DNA of 15,489 bases from Actinomycetes bacterium (lineage in GTDB: Bacteria > Actinomycetota > Humimicrobiia > Humimicrobiales > Humimicrobiaceae), in assembly GCA_030609215.1 (NCBI GenBank), contig JAUWCR010000004.1, positions 1 to 15,489 of the forward strand, read 5' to 3'. The notes beneath the pieces were generated by a model, which saw only the letters and a program-made list of their open reading frames with translations, did no database searches and had not been told where the DNA came from. Positions 1 through 7,613 of this stretch are shown here, one piece after another; positions within the stretch are counted from its first letter, which is position 1, and each line of letters opens with the position of its first letter. The position numbers were made by a program, and so were the translations under genes.

Positions 1-558
1 AAAGGTGTGCACGAGCCTTACAGAATGCTAACTTCAAGAAACGAGTACAGGCTTTATCACAGGCATGATAATGCAGATGTAAGGATGGTAAAATTTTTAA
101 AAATATTAGGTTTTAAAGAAAAAGCATCAAAGATTTGCAAAAAGTATAAAAAAATTGAAAGCGTAATTGAGGAGATTAAAAAGAGTAAAAGCTTAAAAGA
201 TAAAAATTTAATTGAGGAAATTAAACAGGATAAAATAAAAATAAGTGAGATTAACAATATAAAAAATATGTTTAATTTGGATGACGTGGAAATTAAGAGT
301 GTTCTTATAAATATGAAGTATAGGACTTATATAGATAGAGAAATTAATAATATAAATAAGGTGAGAAGTAATATAAACATAAAAATCCCTGAGGATATTG
401 AATACAGCAAAGTAAATAATATATCAAATGAAGCAACTAAAAGTTTAAAAATAAAAAAGCCAACAACACTGGGGCATGCAACAAGAATTGAAGGAGTCGG
501 CCCGGCAGATGTTTTTTCTTTGCTTTGTCATATAAAGAATGTTTCACGTGAAACATAG
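1..558 (+). CDS. mnmG: MnmG (GidA), first copy, C-terminal part only (5' end outside window)
   Basis: Reading frame 1 is open from the first base and ends at TAG 556-558, giving 185 visible residues. They are the helical C-terminal domain of MnmG, the FAD enzyme that works with MnmE to modify uridine 34 of certain tRNAs. The diagnostic start of this domain, EPYRMLTSRNEYR, is at residues 5-17. The conserved end motif (TLGHATRIEGVGPAD) lies near the C-terminus. The presence of this domain excludes the shorter relative TrmFO, which lacks it. A complete, clearly divergent second MnmG starts 43 bp downstream, so this is one of a tandem pair. From EPYRM to the stop it is about 23 residues shorter than the second copy. 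The final residues VSRET lie beyond the normal family end and are encoded by a parS site. Whether the missing N-terminal FAD domain is intact cannot be seen. Confidence 0.88.
   Translation, partial: KGVHEPYRMLTSRNEYRLYHRHDNADVRMVKFLKILGFKEKASKICKKYKKIESVIEEIKKSKSLKDKNLIEEIKQDKIKISEINNIKNMFNLDDVEIKSVLINMKYRTYIDREINNINKVRSNINIKIPEDIEYSKVNNISNEATKSLKIKKPTTLGHATRIEGVGPADVFSLLCHIKNVSRET
540..555. promoter_or_regulatory. parS: parS centromere site (ParB binding site)
   Basis: TGTTTCACGTGAAACA is a perfect 16-bp palindrome identical to the bacterial chromosomal parS consensus. It is the loading site for ParB, whose gene is about 3.6 kb downstream. It lies inside the last codons of the first mnmG copy, just before its stop codon, and supplies the residues VSRET. 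I saw no second perfect copy in the window. Confidence 0.93.
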
Positions 559-601
559 GGTAGTTTAATGGAAATTATTATATATAAAATATGGGAAAGT
601 T

Positions 602-2470
602 ATGAAATTTGATGTAATTGTGGTTGGCGCAGGACATGCGGGTTGTGAAGCTGCACTGGCTGCTGCAAGACTTGGTCTAAAGACTTTAGTAATTACTATA
701 AATTTGGATAAGATTGCCCTTATGCCATGTAACCCAGCTATTGGTGGACTGGGGAAAAGCCAGTTGGTAAAAGAAATAGATGCATTAGGTGGAGAGATGG
801 CAAAAGCAGCAGATAAAACGTTAATACAAATAAAGGTTTTAAATAGAAGCAAGGGGCCTGCAGTTCAAGCATTAAGAGCACAAATAGATAAGAAAGAATA
901 TGAAATGCAGATGAAAAAGACGCTTGAAAACACTGAAAATTTAACTTTAAGGCAGGGAACTGCAAGCAAGATTATTGCTGGCAAGGATAGGACAATAGAG
1001 ATTTTTATAGAAAGTGGTATGAAATTTATTGCCAAAGCAGTAATTATTACTTCCGGGACATTCTTAAGAGGAAGAATAATAATTGGCAAGAGAGATTACA
1101 AAGCCGGCAGGATGGGAGAATATGCAGCAATGAATTTAACAAGCAGTCTTAAAGAAATTGGATTTAGGATGGATAGGTATCAAACTGCTACACCTCCCAG
1201 GGTTGACAGGAGAACAATAGATTTTTCAAAAACAACTATTCAGCCAGGAGAATCAAATCCTATAAGCTTTTCATGTTGGAATGAAGATAAAGTCTATGAT
1301 AATATTCCAAGCTACTTAACATATACTAATGAAAAGACTCATAAAGTAATAAGGGATAATATAGATAAATCTCCGATAAAATCTGGCATGATAAATACTC
1401 ACGGGCCAAGACATTGTCCATCGATTGATAGGAAAGTCATTAATTTTGAAAGCAAGAAAAGGCATCCTGTTTTCATAGAACCTGAAGGAAGATATACAAA
1501 TGAGGCATACCTGCAGGGATTAACAACGAGTATGCCGGCAGAAATTCAACAGAAAATATTAAGAACAGTAAAAGGCTTAGAGAATGTAAAAATAATTAGA
1601 CCTGGTTATGCTGTTGAGTATGATTTTATAATTCCTAATCAATTAAGCGCCACTTTAGAATCAAAAATGATTGAGAATTTATATTTTGCTGGTCAAATAA
1701 ATGGAACTTCTGGTTACGAAGAGGCTGCAGCACAGGGATTTATTGCAGGAGTAAACGCTGCTTTGAAAATATTATCAAAGGAACCGTTGATAATGAAGAG
1801 AAGCAATAGCTTTATTGGGGTACTGGTAGATGATCTTATAACAAAAGAATTATATGAGCCTTACCGTATGTATACTTCAAGAGCTGAATTTCGGCTTTCA
1901 TTAAGACCTGATAATGCAGATATCAGGTTAAGCGGGGAGGGTTATAGAATAGGATTAATTAGTAAGGAGCAATACGGAAAGGTGGTTGAAAAGAAAAGAA
2001 AGATAGAGAAATTAATTAAGGAGTTTAAAAGTATATCTATAAGTCCCGTAGTAAAAAACAATGAATTTTTAAGTGAAATTAAAACCTCTACGATTAATAG
2101 TTCAATAAGTATTTATAAGTTATTAAAAAGACCAGAAGTTAAGATAACAGATGTTATGAAGTATTTTTATAATAATAATAAGAACGGCAGCAATAACGGC
2201 TTCAGTAACGAGACACTAAAACAGGTAGAGATTAATATAAAATACAAAGGCTATATAGATAGGGAATTACTCAATATTAGGAGATTAAGCAATCTCGAAA
2301 ATTATGGTATTAAAAAGGATACCAATTACTTTGATATAAAAGGGTTAAAATATGAGACTCAGGAAAAATTATCAAACATCAGGCCGGATACTTTAGGGCA
2401 GGTTTCAAGGGTTGCAGGAATTTCACCGGCAGATATATCTATATTAATGATTTATCTTAAGCAAAATTAA
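602..2470 (+). CDS. mnmG: MnmG (GidA), tRNA uridine-34 carboxymethylaminomethyl synthase subunit, second copy
   Basis: This is a full-length MnmG of 622 residues, the usual family size. With MnmE it uses FAD, folate and an amine donor to install the (carboxymethyl)aminomethyl group on wobble U34 of tRNAs. The N-terminal dinucleotide fold has GAGHAGCEAA at residues 9-18, then MPCNPAIGG with Cys43. The second conserved cysteine, Cys272, is in GPRHCPSID. The FAD-contacting GTSGYEEAAAQG is at 368-379. The C-terminal helical domain starts with EPYRMYTSRAEFR at 419 and ends with TLGQVSRVAGISPAD. All expected key residues are present. A weak ribosome-binding site (GGGAAAG) precedes ATG 602. It follows a divergent partial MnmG copy and parS, and precedes rsmG by 23 bp, matching the usual mnmG-rsmG-parA-parB order near bacterial origins. 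This copy looks fully functional. Confidence 0.97.
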   Translation: MKFDVIVVGAGHAGCEAALAAARLGLKTLVITINLDKIALMPCNPAIGGLGKSQLVKEIDALGGEMAKAADKTLIQIKVLNRSKGPAVQALRAQIDKKEYEMQMKKTLENTENLTLRQGTASKIIAGKDRTIEIFIESGMKFIAKAVIITSGTFLRGRIIIGKRDYKAGRMGEYAAMNLTSSLKEIGFRMDRYQTATPPRVDRRTIDFSKTTIQPGESNPISFSCWNEDKVYDNIPSYLTYTNEKTHKVIRDNIDKSPIKSGMINTHGPRHCPSIDRKVINFESKKRHPVFIEPEGRYTNEAYLQGLTTSMPAEIQQKILRTVKGLENVKIIRPGYAVEYDFIIPNQLSATLESKMIENLYFAGQINGTSGYEEAAAQGFIAGVNAALKILSKEPLIMKRSNSFIGVLVDDLITKELYEPYRMYTSRAEFRLSLRPDNADIRLSGEGYRIGLISKEQYGKVVEKKRKIEKLIKEFKSISISPVVKNNEFLSEIKTSTINSSISIYKLLKRPEVKITDVMKYFYNNNKNGSNNGFSNETLKQVEINIKYKGYIDRELLNIRRLSNLENYGIKKDTNYFDIKGLKYETQEKLSNIRPDTLGQVSRVAGISPADISILMIYLKQN

Positions 2471-2493
2471 TTATCATTAGTAATCAAAATATA

Positions 2494-3252
2494 ATGAACA
2501 TAGAGGATATTTTAAAGAATTCCCTAGAGTCATTAGGAATAGATTTTACTGATAGGGAAATAAATCTCACGAAGCATTATCTTGATATTTGTTATGAGTA
2601 TAATAAATCTGTAAATATTATTGGAACTAAAGATAAAACTGCTATATTAAAAAGGCATTTCATAGATTGCCTGTCAATTCTTAAATATATTAATAATGAA
2701 ATTATAGAGGGTAGGCCCTATAAAAAAATAATAGATATAGGAACGGGAGCCGGACTTCCAGGAATGTTAATAGCAATATTTTTGTATGATAGTGAGGTTT
2801 ATTTAGTTGATAAAAAATTAAAAATAATAAAATTTTTAGAAGGAGCAATATCAGAATTAAGTATTCTAAATGTAAAATTACTGAGAGGAAGAGCTGAAGA
2901 AATTGTTCATGATTCTAATTATAGAGAGGTATTCGATTTGGTTGTTGCTCGTGCTTTTGGAAAATTTAATATATTAAGTGAAATATCTATACCGTTTTGT
3001 AGAACAGGAGGGAGGGTAATTCTTTATAAAAGCAGGAAGGTATTTAAGGAATTAAATGAGTACGATAGTATTATACAAGCGCTTGGAGGTGAAGTAGAAA
3101 AATTACTGGATATTGAAGTGCCATACTTAAATGAGTATAGAACATTACTGGTAATATCAAAAAAACGCAGTTCATTGTATAAGTATCCTAGAAAATATGA
3201 TAAAATTAAAAAAGAACCAATTATACGAAATAATGTTCAAACAAATAAATAG
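2494..3252 (+). CDS. rsmG: RsmG (GidB), 16S rRNA guanine-527 N7-methyltransferase
   Basis: This 252-residue protein is a class I SAM-dependent methyltransferase that methylates N7 of G527 in 16S rRNA. The SAM-binding loop IDIGTGAGLPG is at residues 80-90. The acidic strand end YLVDKK and the LLRGRAEE segment follow, as in the family. Near the C-terminus, KYPRKYDKIKKEPI matches the conserved lysine/arginine-rich RsmG end, so the gene is intact. About 10 further residues after that motif form a short extension. No convincing ribosome-binding site precedes ATG 2494, so translation may depend on read-through from mnmG 23 bp upstream. Its place between mnmG and parA is the common bacterial arrangement. 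Confidence 0.97.
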   Translation: MNIEDILKNSLESLGIDFTDREINLTKHYLDICYEYNKSVNIIGTKDKTAILKRHFIDCLSILKYINNEIIEGRPYKKIIDIGTGAGLPGMLIAIFLYDSEVYLVDKKLKIIKFLEGAISELSILNVKLLRGRAEEIVHDSNYREVFDLVVARAFGKFNILSEISIPFCRTGGRVILYKSRKVFKELNEYDSIIQALGGEVEKLLDIEVPYLNEYRTLLVISKKRSSLYKYPRKYDKIKKEPIIRNNVQTNK

Positions 3253-3334
3253 TCAAATGTGTAATAGCTTTTATCCGCATAAGCATTTATGATAATAAAA
3301 ATTAAAAGATAAAAAGAAATATTTTTTTAAAGTA

Positions 3335-4195
3335 ATGGTAGATGCAAAAGAAACTAATTCTAAAGTAATTGAAGAAAAAAATGATGAATTATATAAAAAG
3401 CATAGTTGTTATAAAGACAGTAATAAATTTATTGGTAGAGTAATTGCTGTTACCAACCAAAAAGGTGGTGTTGGGAAAAGCACAACTGCTATTAATGTAT
3501 CAAACTGCTTGGGAAATTTAGATTACAAAACATTACTTGTAGATCTTGACCCTCAATATAATTCTACTAGCGGGTTAGGGGTACCCTATGATGATATAGA
3601 CTCGAGTATTTATAACATTATAATTTTAAATAGTGATCCAAGAGAAATAATATTAGAAACCTCTTTTAAAAATTTGTTTATTATACCATCTTCAATACAG
3701 CTTGCTGGAGCAGAAGTCGAGCTAGTATCAGTTTTAAAAAGGGAATATAAGCTTGCGATGGCAATAGATAAAATAAGAGATAGTTTTGATTTTATTATTA
3801 TTGATTGCCCCCCTGCTCTAGGTCTTTTAACTATTAATGCATTAACATGTGCTGATGAAGTATTAATACCAATCCAATGTGAATATTATGCATTAGAGGG
3901 ATTAAGTCAGCTTCTTGGTACAATTAATCTGGTTAGAGAAAATTTGAATGAAAGGTTAGAAATAAATGGTGTTGTAATGACAATGTATGATTCAAGGACA
4001 AAACTCTCTGAACAAGTGGTGGAGGAAGTAAAAGCTTATTTTCCTGATAAGGTTTATAGGACTATAATTCCCAGAAATATAAGGCTAAGTGAAGCACCCA
4101 GTCACGGTAAGCCTATTTCCGAGTATGATCCAAGGTGTAAGGGTGCGGTTGCATATAAAAAATTAACAAAGGAAGTGATTGAAAATGGCAGATAG
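3335..4195 (+). CDS. parA: ParA/Soj chromosome-partitioning ATPase
   Basis: This is a 286-residue P-loop ATPase of the ParA/MinD class, which moves or separates ParB-parS complexes on the nucleoid. The deviant Walker A motif KGGVGKST is at residues 43-50, with both signature lysines. Walker A' follows as LLVDLDPQ, and the Walker B-type segment as FIIIDCPPALGLL. The C-terminal PRNIRLSEAPSHGKPI matches chromosomal Soj proteins. Most Soj proteins start only two to five residues before the first beta strand. Here about 35 charged residues (rich in Lys, Glu and Asp) precede it, and no ATG, GTG or TTG occurs in frame nearer the fold. The extension is therefore probably real. No clear ribosome-binding site precedes ATG 3335. 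It overlaps parB by 11 bp. Confidence 0.95.
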   Translation: MVDAKETNSKVIEEKNDELYKKHSCYKDSNKFIGRVIAVTNQKGGVGKSTTAINVSNCLGNLDYKTLLVDLDPQYNSTSGLGVPYDDIDSSIYNIIILNSDPREIILETSFKNLFIIPSSIQLAGAEVELVSVLKREYKLAMAIDKIRDSFDFIIIDCPPALGLLTINALTCADEVLIPIQCEYYALEGLSQLLGTINLVRENLNERLEINGVVMTMYDSRTKLSEQVVEEVKAYFPDKVYRTIIPRNIRLSEAPSHGKPISEYDPRCKGAVAYKKLTKEVIENGR

Positions 4196-5048
4196 AGGAC
4201 TAGGAAGAGGTATCAGTGCTTTAATACCCAGTCACAAAGCTGATAGTACCGAAGATAAATTAAAAGGAAACATAATAGATCTTCCATTATCTAAAATAAT
4301 ACCTAACAAGAACCAACCACGGAGTAAATTTGACAAAGAAGCTTTATATGAACTGGCTAAATCAATTAAGGAATTTGGTATTCTGCAGCCAATTATAGTT
4401 AGGGAAACTGGGAAAGGTGGAGTTTATGAAATTATTGTTGGTGAAAGAAGATTTAGAGCAGCGGATGTGCTGGGGCTGGATACTATTCCTTCTATTATTA
4501 ATAAAAATATTGACGACACTTCCTCTTTAGAGATGGCTTTAGTAGAAAATATTCATAGAGAAGATTTAAGTCCTATTGAGCTTTCCTATACTTTCAAGCA
4601 GTTAATAGAAGAATTTAAACTAACTCATGAACAGCTGTCTAAAAGAGTTGGAAAAAGTAGAACAGTAATTACAAATTCATTAAGACTACTATCACTGCCT
4701 TTAGAAATTCAAAAGTATGTAGATGAAGGTCTTGTAAGTTCAGGTCATGCAAGAGCTCTGCTGAGTATTAAAAGTTCAGAGCACCAGATACAAATTGCAA
4801 AGAAAATAATAAAAAACGGATTAAGTGTCAGGCAAGTTGAAAGATTTGTAAGCAGGGAAGAAGTTAGCAAAAAGAAGATAAGAGACAGAATATTACAATT
4901 TGACAAATTACCAAAGATTGTAAAAAGAATATCCCAATATCTTAATTCACCAGTTAAAATATTGGTTGGCAAGAAAAAAGGAAAAATAGTAATTGGTTTT
5001 GAATCAGTTAGAGATCTGGAAGGGATCGTGAATAAGATAATTGGATAA
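4185..5048 (+). CDS. parB: ParB/Spo0J centromere-binding CTPase
   Basis: This 287-residue protein is a chromosomal ParB that loads at parS and spreads as a CTP-dependent DNA clamp. The N-terminal segment ADRGLGRGISALIP is the conserved ParA-stimulating peptide. The CTP-binding core has GERRFRA at residues 86-92 and the NIHREDLSPIE segment. A helix-turn-helix begins near residue 149 (EQLSKRVGKSRTVITNSLRL). A dimerisation domain ends the protein. ATG 4185 was chosen over in-frame TTG 4179 because it has a good ribosome-binding site (AAAGGAAG, 9-nt spacing) and gives the family-typical MADRGLGRG start. Its start overlaps the end of parA, implying coupled translation. A perfect parS lies at 540-555. 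Confidence 0.96.
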   Translation: MADRGLGRGISALIPSHKADSTEDKLKGNIIDLPLSKIIPNKNQPRSKFDKEALYELAKSIKEFGILQPIIVRETGKGGVYEIIVGERRFRAADVLGLDTIPSIINKNIDDTSSLEMALVENIHREDLSPIELSYTFKQLIEEFKLTHEQLSKRVGKSRTVITNSLRLLSLPLEIQKYVDEGLVSSGHARALLSIKSSEHQIQIAKKIIKNGLSVRQVERFVSREEVSKKKIRDRILQFDKLPKIVKRISQYLNSPVKILVGKKKGKIVIGFESVRDLEGIVNKIIG

Positions 5049-5907
5049 AAAACCCAGATGGTTAAGGAAAAAGGTTAGCCTGAATAGTAAAAATATTAAT
5101 GAAGTTAAAAACATTTTAAATAATTCCAATCTTCACACAGTATGCCAAAGTGCGAAATGTCCTAATATTTTTGAATGCTTCAGTAAAAAAACTGCTACTT
5201 TTATGCTGATGGGGGATATTTGTACAAGAAACTGTGCTTTTTGCGGTGTGGAATCCGGTAACCCTAAAAGTCTGGACAGGGAAGAGCCTGGAAAAATTGC
5301 TGAAGCTGTAAAAAAAATGGGGCTTAAATACATTGTTCTAACATCTGTAACAAGGGATGATCTGGATGATGGTGGAGCAAGGCATTTTGCCAGTACAGTA
5401 ACCGAAATAAAGAGAGTAATTCCAGAATCGAAAATTGAATGTTTAATCCCAGATTTTAAAGGAAGAATTGAAAGCCTAAAAATTTTCTTAAGATGCGATG
5501 TTGATGTTTTAAACCATAATCTAGAAACAGTAAAAAGAAATTATCCATCTGTAAGAAAAAATGCAAATTATGAAGTTTCTATTAATATTTTAAAGTGTGC
5601 AAAAGAAATTAAACCTAAAATTATTACTAAATCAGGTTTTATGCTGGGATTAGGAGAAAACAGGAATGAAATAATCAAGTTGCTTTCAGATCTTGATGGG
5701 GTAAATTGTGATATTTTAACTATTGGGCAATACTTAAGACCGGCTGCTGATAATATTTCAGTTAAAAAATATTATACCCCGGAGGAATTTGATGAAATTA
5801 AATCAACTGCTCAGAGTTTTAAATTTAAAGAGGTAGTAAGTGGAATATTTGTAAGATCGTCTTATCATGCCGCAGAGACACTGGAAAAAATTGAGGCTGG
5901 AGCCTGA
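5041..5907 (+). CDS. lipA: Lipoyl synthase LipA (radical SAM)
   Basis: This 288-residue lipoyl synthase inserts two sulfur atoms at C6 and C8 of protein-bound octanoyl groups. It makes the lipoyl cofactor of 2-oxoacid dehydrogenases and the glycine cleavage system. The auxiliary 4Fe-4S cluster ligands are Cys35, Cys40 and Cys46 (CQSAKCPNIFEC). The radical SAM cluster ligands are Cys61, Cys65 and Cys68 (CTRNCAFC). The conserved serine ligand motif RSSYHA is near the C-terminus. The start is TTG 5041: a stop codon lies immediately upstream in frame, and DKKPRWLRKKV is the normal LipA N-terminus. It overlaps parB by 8 bp without a well-placed ribosome-binding site, suggesting coupling to parB translation. 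An origin-cluster location for lipA is unusual. No lipB, lplA or lipoyl-accepting protein is in the window. Confidence 0.96.
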   Translation: MDKKPRWLRKKVSLNSKNINEVKNILNNSNLHTVCQSAKCPNIFECFSKKTATFMLMGDICTRNCAFCGVESGNPKSLDREEPGKIAEAVKKMGLKYIVLTSVTRDDLDDGGARHFASTVTEIKRVIPESKIECLIPDFKGRIESLKIFLRCDVDVLNHNLETVKRNYPSVRKNANYEVSINILKCAKEIKPKIITKSGFMLGLGENRNEIIKLLSDLDGVNCDILTIGQYLRPAADNISVKKYYTPEEFDEIKSTAQSFKFKEVVSGIFVRSSYHAAETLEKIEAGA

Positions 5908-6016
5908 TATTAAGCAAGATTTTTTGAATTTCTTTAACCTGGAAAAAAGTAAAAATAAGTGATATATTTCTGTTTGTATTATGAATTATAATTAAAATAT
6001 GAATGAGGTTAAAAAA

Positions 6017-6253
6017 ATGGCATCAGCATATGTAATGATAAAGACCTGCCTTGGCGAGCAGAATGATGTTTACACGAAGATTTTAAAAATAAATGGTGTA
6101 AAAAGAGCAAACACAATAACAGGACCGTATGATTTAATTGCATTTGTTGAAAGTTCTGATTTAAATGCGTTAGGTAAAACTATTATCTCAAAGATCCAGA
6201 ATCTAAAGGGAATTAGAGATACAATGACCTGCGTTGTTATAGAGCCTGTCTAA
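6017..6253 (+). CDS. Stand-alone Lrp/AsnC-type ligand-binding (RAM) domain protein
   Basis: This 78-residue protein consists only of the beta-alpha-beta-beta-alpha-beta ligand-binding domain of Lrp/AsnC regulators. It has no DNA-binding helix-turn-helix. The family signature INGVKRANTITGPYDLIAFVE is followed by LGKTIISKIQNLKGI and the closing strand TCVVIEP. ATG 6017 is preferred to in-frame ATG 5999 because GAGG (6005-6008) sits 8 nt upstream of it, and the family protein starts at the MASAYVMI strand. Such single-domain proteins are common in Actinobacteria and some other phyla. They probably form dimers or larger rings that bind amino acids or similar ligands, but their targets are mostly unknown. 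It lies in its own transcription context, 109 bp after lipA. Its function cannot be read from neighbours. Confidence 0.87.
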   Translation: MASAYVMIKTCLGEQNDVYTKILKINGVKRANTITGPYDLIAFVESSDLNALGKTIISKIQNLKGIRDTMTCVVIEPV

Positions 6254-6301
6254 TCCATGTCAATACATTTTATTATATTAAAGCCTAAATTTAATTACTT
6301 A

Positions 6302-6310
6302 TGCTATAAT
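6302..6310 (+). promoter_or_regulatory. Extended -10 promoter for the SPFH gene
   Basis: TGCTATAAT contains a perfect TATAAT (6305-6310) with the TGN extension directly before it. No recognisable -35 lies 16-18 bp upstream, which is usual for extended -10 promoters. It is 83 bp before the SPFH start codon and would give a leader of about 75 nt. Confidence 0.55.
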
Positions 6311-6392
6311 ACAACTATTGTATTAAATATGGTGGAAGCTATTATAAAAATTTAAAATTTTATTTAAAAAGTATCATAAAGGAAGGTAAAAG

Positions 6393-7352
6393 ATGAATGG
6401 AGATATTAAAATGAAAACTAAGTTAATTGGAAAAATTGTGATTGGGGTTGTAATATTTATTGTTGCGCTGGTACTTATTTTAAATAGTGTAGTAGTTGTT
6501 CAGGCTGGAAATATTAAAGTAGTTACTCAATTTGGAAGGACAATTGGAGTTACTTTCTACCCTGGGATACATATAAAAATTCCTTTTGTGCAAAATACCG
6601 TAAACTACTCGACTAGACAGGTAACATACGAAACAAGTGATTCTCCAGAATACAGTATGGCTAATTACCCTGATTATACAGTAGATACAACTTCTTCAGA
6701 CGGTCAGCAGATAAAACTGAAGTATACTATTAGATTTGCCATTGATGGAAAGGAAGCAGAATGGATATTAAATAATATTGGAACAATGGACAGTCTTGTA
6801 GAGAAGGTAGTAAAAACAGAAGCAAGGTCTCTTTCAAGAAATATTCCTAAAAAATATTCAGCTGCCCAACTATACTCAGAGCAGGTTTTTGATGTTCAAA
6901 AGGAGATCTCTGACACACTGAAACCAATATTTGAAAAAAATGGAATAATACTGGACGAGTTTCTATTGAGAAAGATAGATTTTACCCAGGAATATTTTAG
7001 TATTCTTGAAGAAAAACAGATTGCTGAAGAAAAAATAGTGGTTGAGAAGAATATTTTAGAACAGGAAAAAATTAAGAAAGAGCAAACAATAGTTAAGGCA
7101 GAGGCAGAAGCCAGGCAAATTGAAATTAAAGGTGAAGCGCTTAAAAAATATCCTCAAATAATACAATTAGAGTTTATACAGAAACTTTCACCAAATATAG
7201 CCTGGGGAATACTTCCTGAGGGGATAGTTCCACTTATAAATTTAAGTGATCTTCAGGAAGGATTTGAAAGTTACACAGAGCCTACTCCTGAACCTGTTGA
7301 AGTGGAAGAAGAGGAAAGTGAACCAAGTGAGGCAGAAAGCCAGGCGGAATAG
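6393..7352 (+). CDS. SPFH/prohibitin-domain membrane protein
   Basis: This is a 319-residue protein of the stomatin/prohibitin/flotillin (SPFH) superfamily, membrane scaffolds that oligomerise and often associate with membrane proteases. Residues about 15-36 form a single N-terminal membrane anchor (IVIGVVIFIVALVLILNSVV). The SPFH domain covers about 38-205 and includes the TQFGRTIGVTFYPGIHIKIPF start. An alpha-helical, Lys/Glu/Ala-rich coiled-coil segment follows at about 205-255. The last 30 residues are an acidic Pro/Glu tail. ATG 6393 has a strong ribosome-binding site (GGAAGG, 6-nt spacing). ATG 6411 (seven codons in) is a possible alternative. The prohibitin-like sequence fits better than HflK or HflC, as only one such gene is present. 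No NfeD or protease partner gene is adjacent. The exact role is unknown. Confidence 0.87.
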   Translation: MNGDIKMKTKLIGKIVIGVVIFIVALVLILNSVVVVQAGNIKVVTQFGRTIGVTFYPGIHIKIPFVQNTVNYSTRQVTYETSDSPEYSMANYPDYTVDTTSSDGQQIKLKYTIRFAIDGKEAEWILNNIGTMDSLVEKVVKTEARSLSRNIPKKYSAAQLYSEQVFDVQKEISDTLKPIFEKNGIILDEFLLRKIDFTQEYFSILEEKQIAEEKIVVEKNILEQEKIKKEQTIVKAEAEARQIEIKGEALKKYPQIIQLEFIQKLSPNIAWGILPEGIVPLINLSDLQEGFESYTEPTPEPVEVEEEESEPSEAESQAE

Positions 7353-7613
7353 TATAAGATTATAATAATTGCATAACTAAGTTAAGTTTTATTTATAAGA
7401 GATTTGTAAGATTGCTTTAATTAAAGATGCAGCAATTGAATTAGGCAGTACCTTATCTAAATCAAAGTAAAAAGTGAAAAATTTAAATAATGCTCCCATA
7501 AAAAAATCTTAAAACAATCTTGTATTGGCACTATAAAGTTCTGTCATAAGTGAGGGAGTGGAAGTAAATAATTTGCTTGATGGTGGTAAGGATGAATTTA
7601 ATAAGGCTTTGAA

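Noticed and set aside
1-558. First MnmG copy as TrmFO
   Set aside because: TrmFO lacks the helical C-terminal domain that makes up all of the visible part.
4179-4187. TTG 4179 as the parB start
   Set aside because: ATG 4185, two codons later, has the better ribosome-binding-site spacing and gives the family-typical N-terminus.
7492-7560. TGCTCCC and GGGAGTG complementary segments in the spacer before the VIT1-like gene
   Set aside because: Only five Watson-Crick pairs around a loop of more than 50 nt. Not convincing as a terminator or riboswitch.
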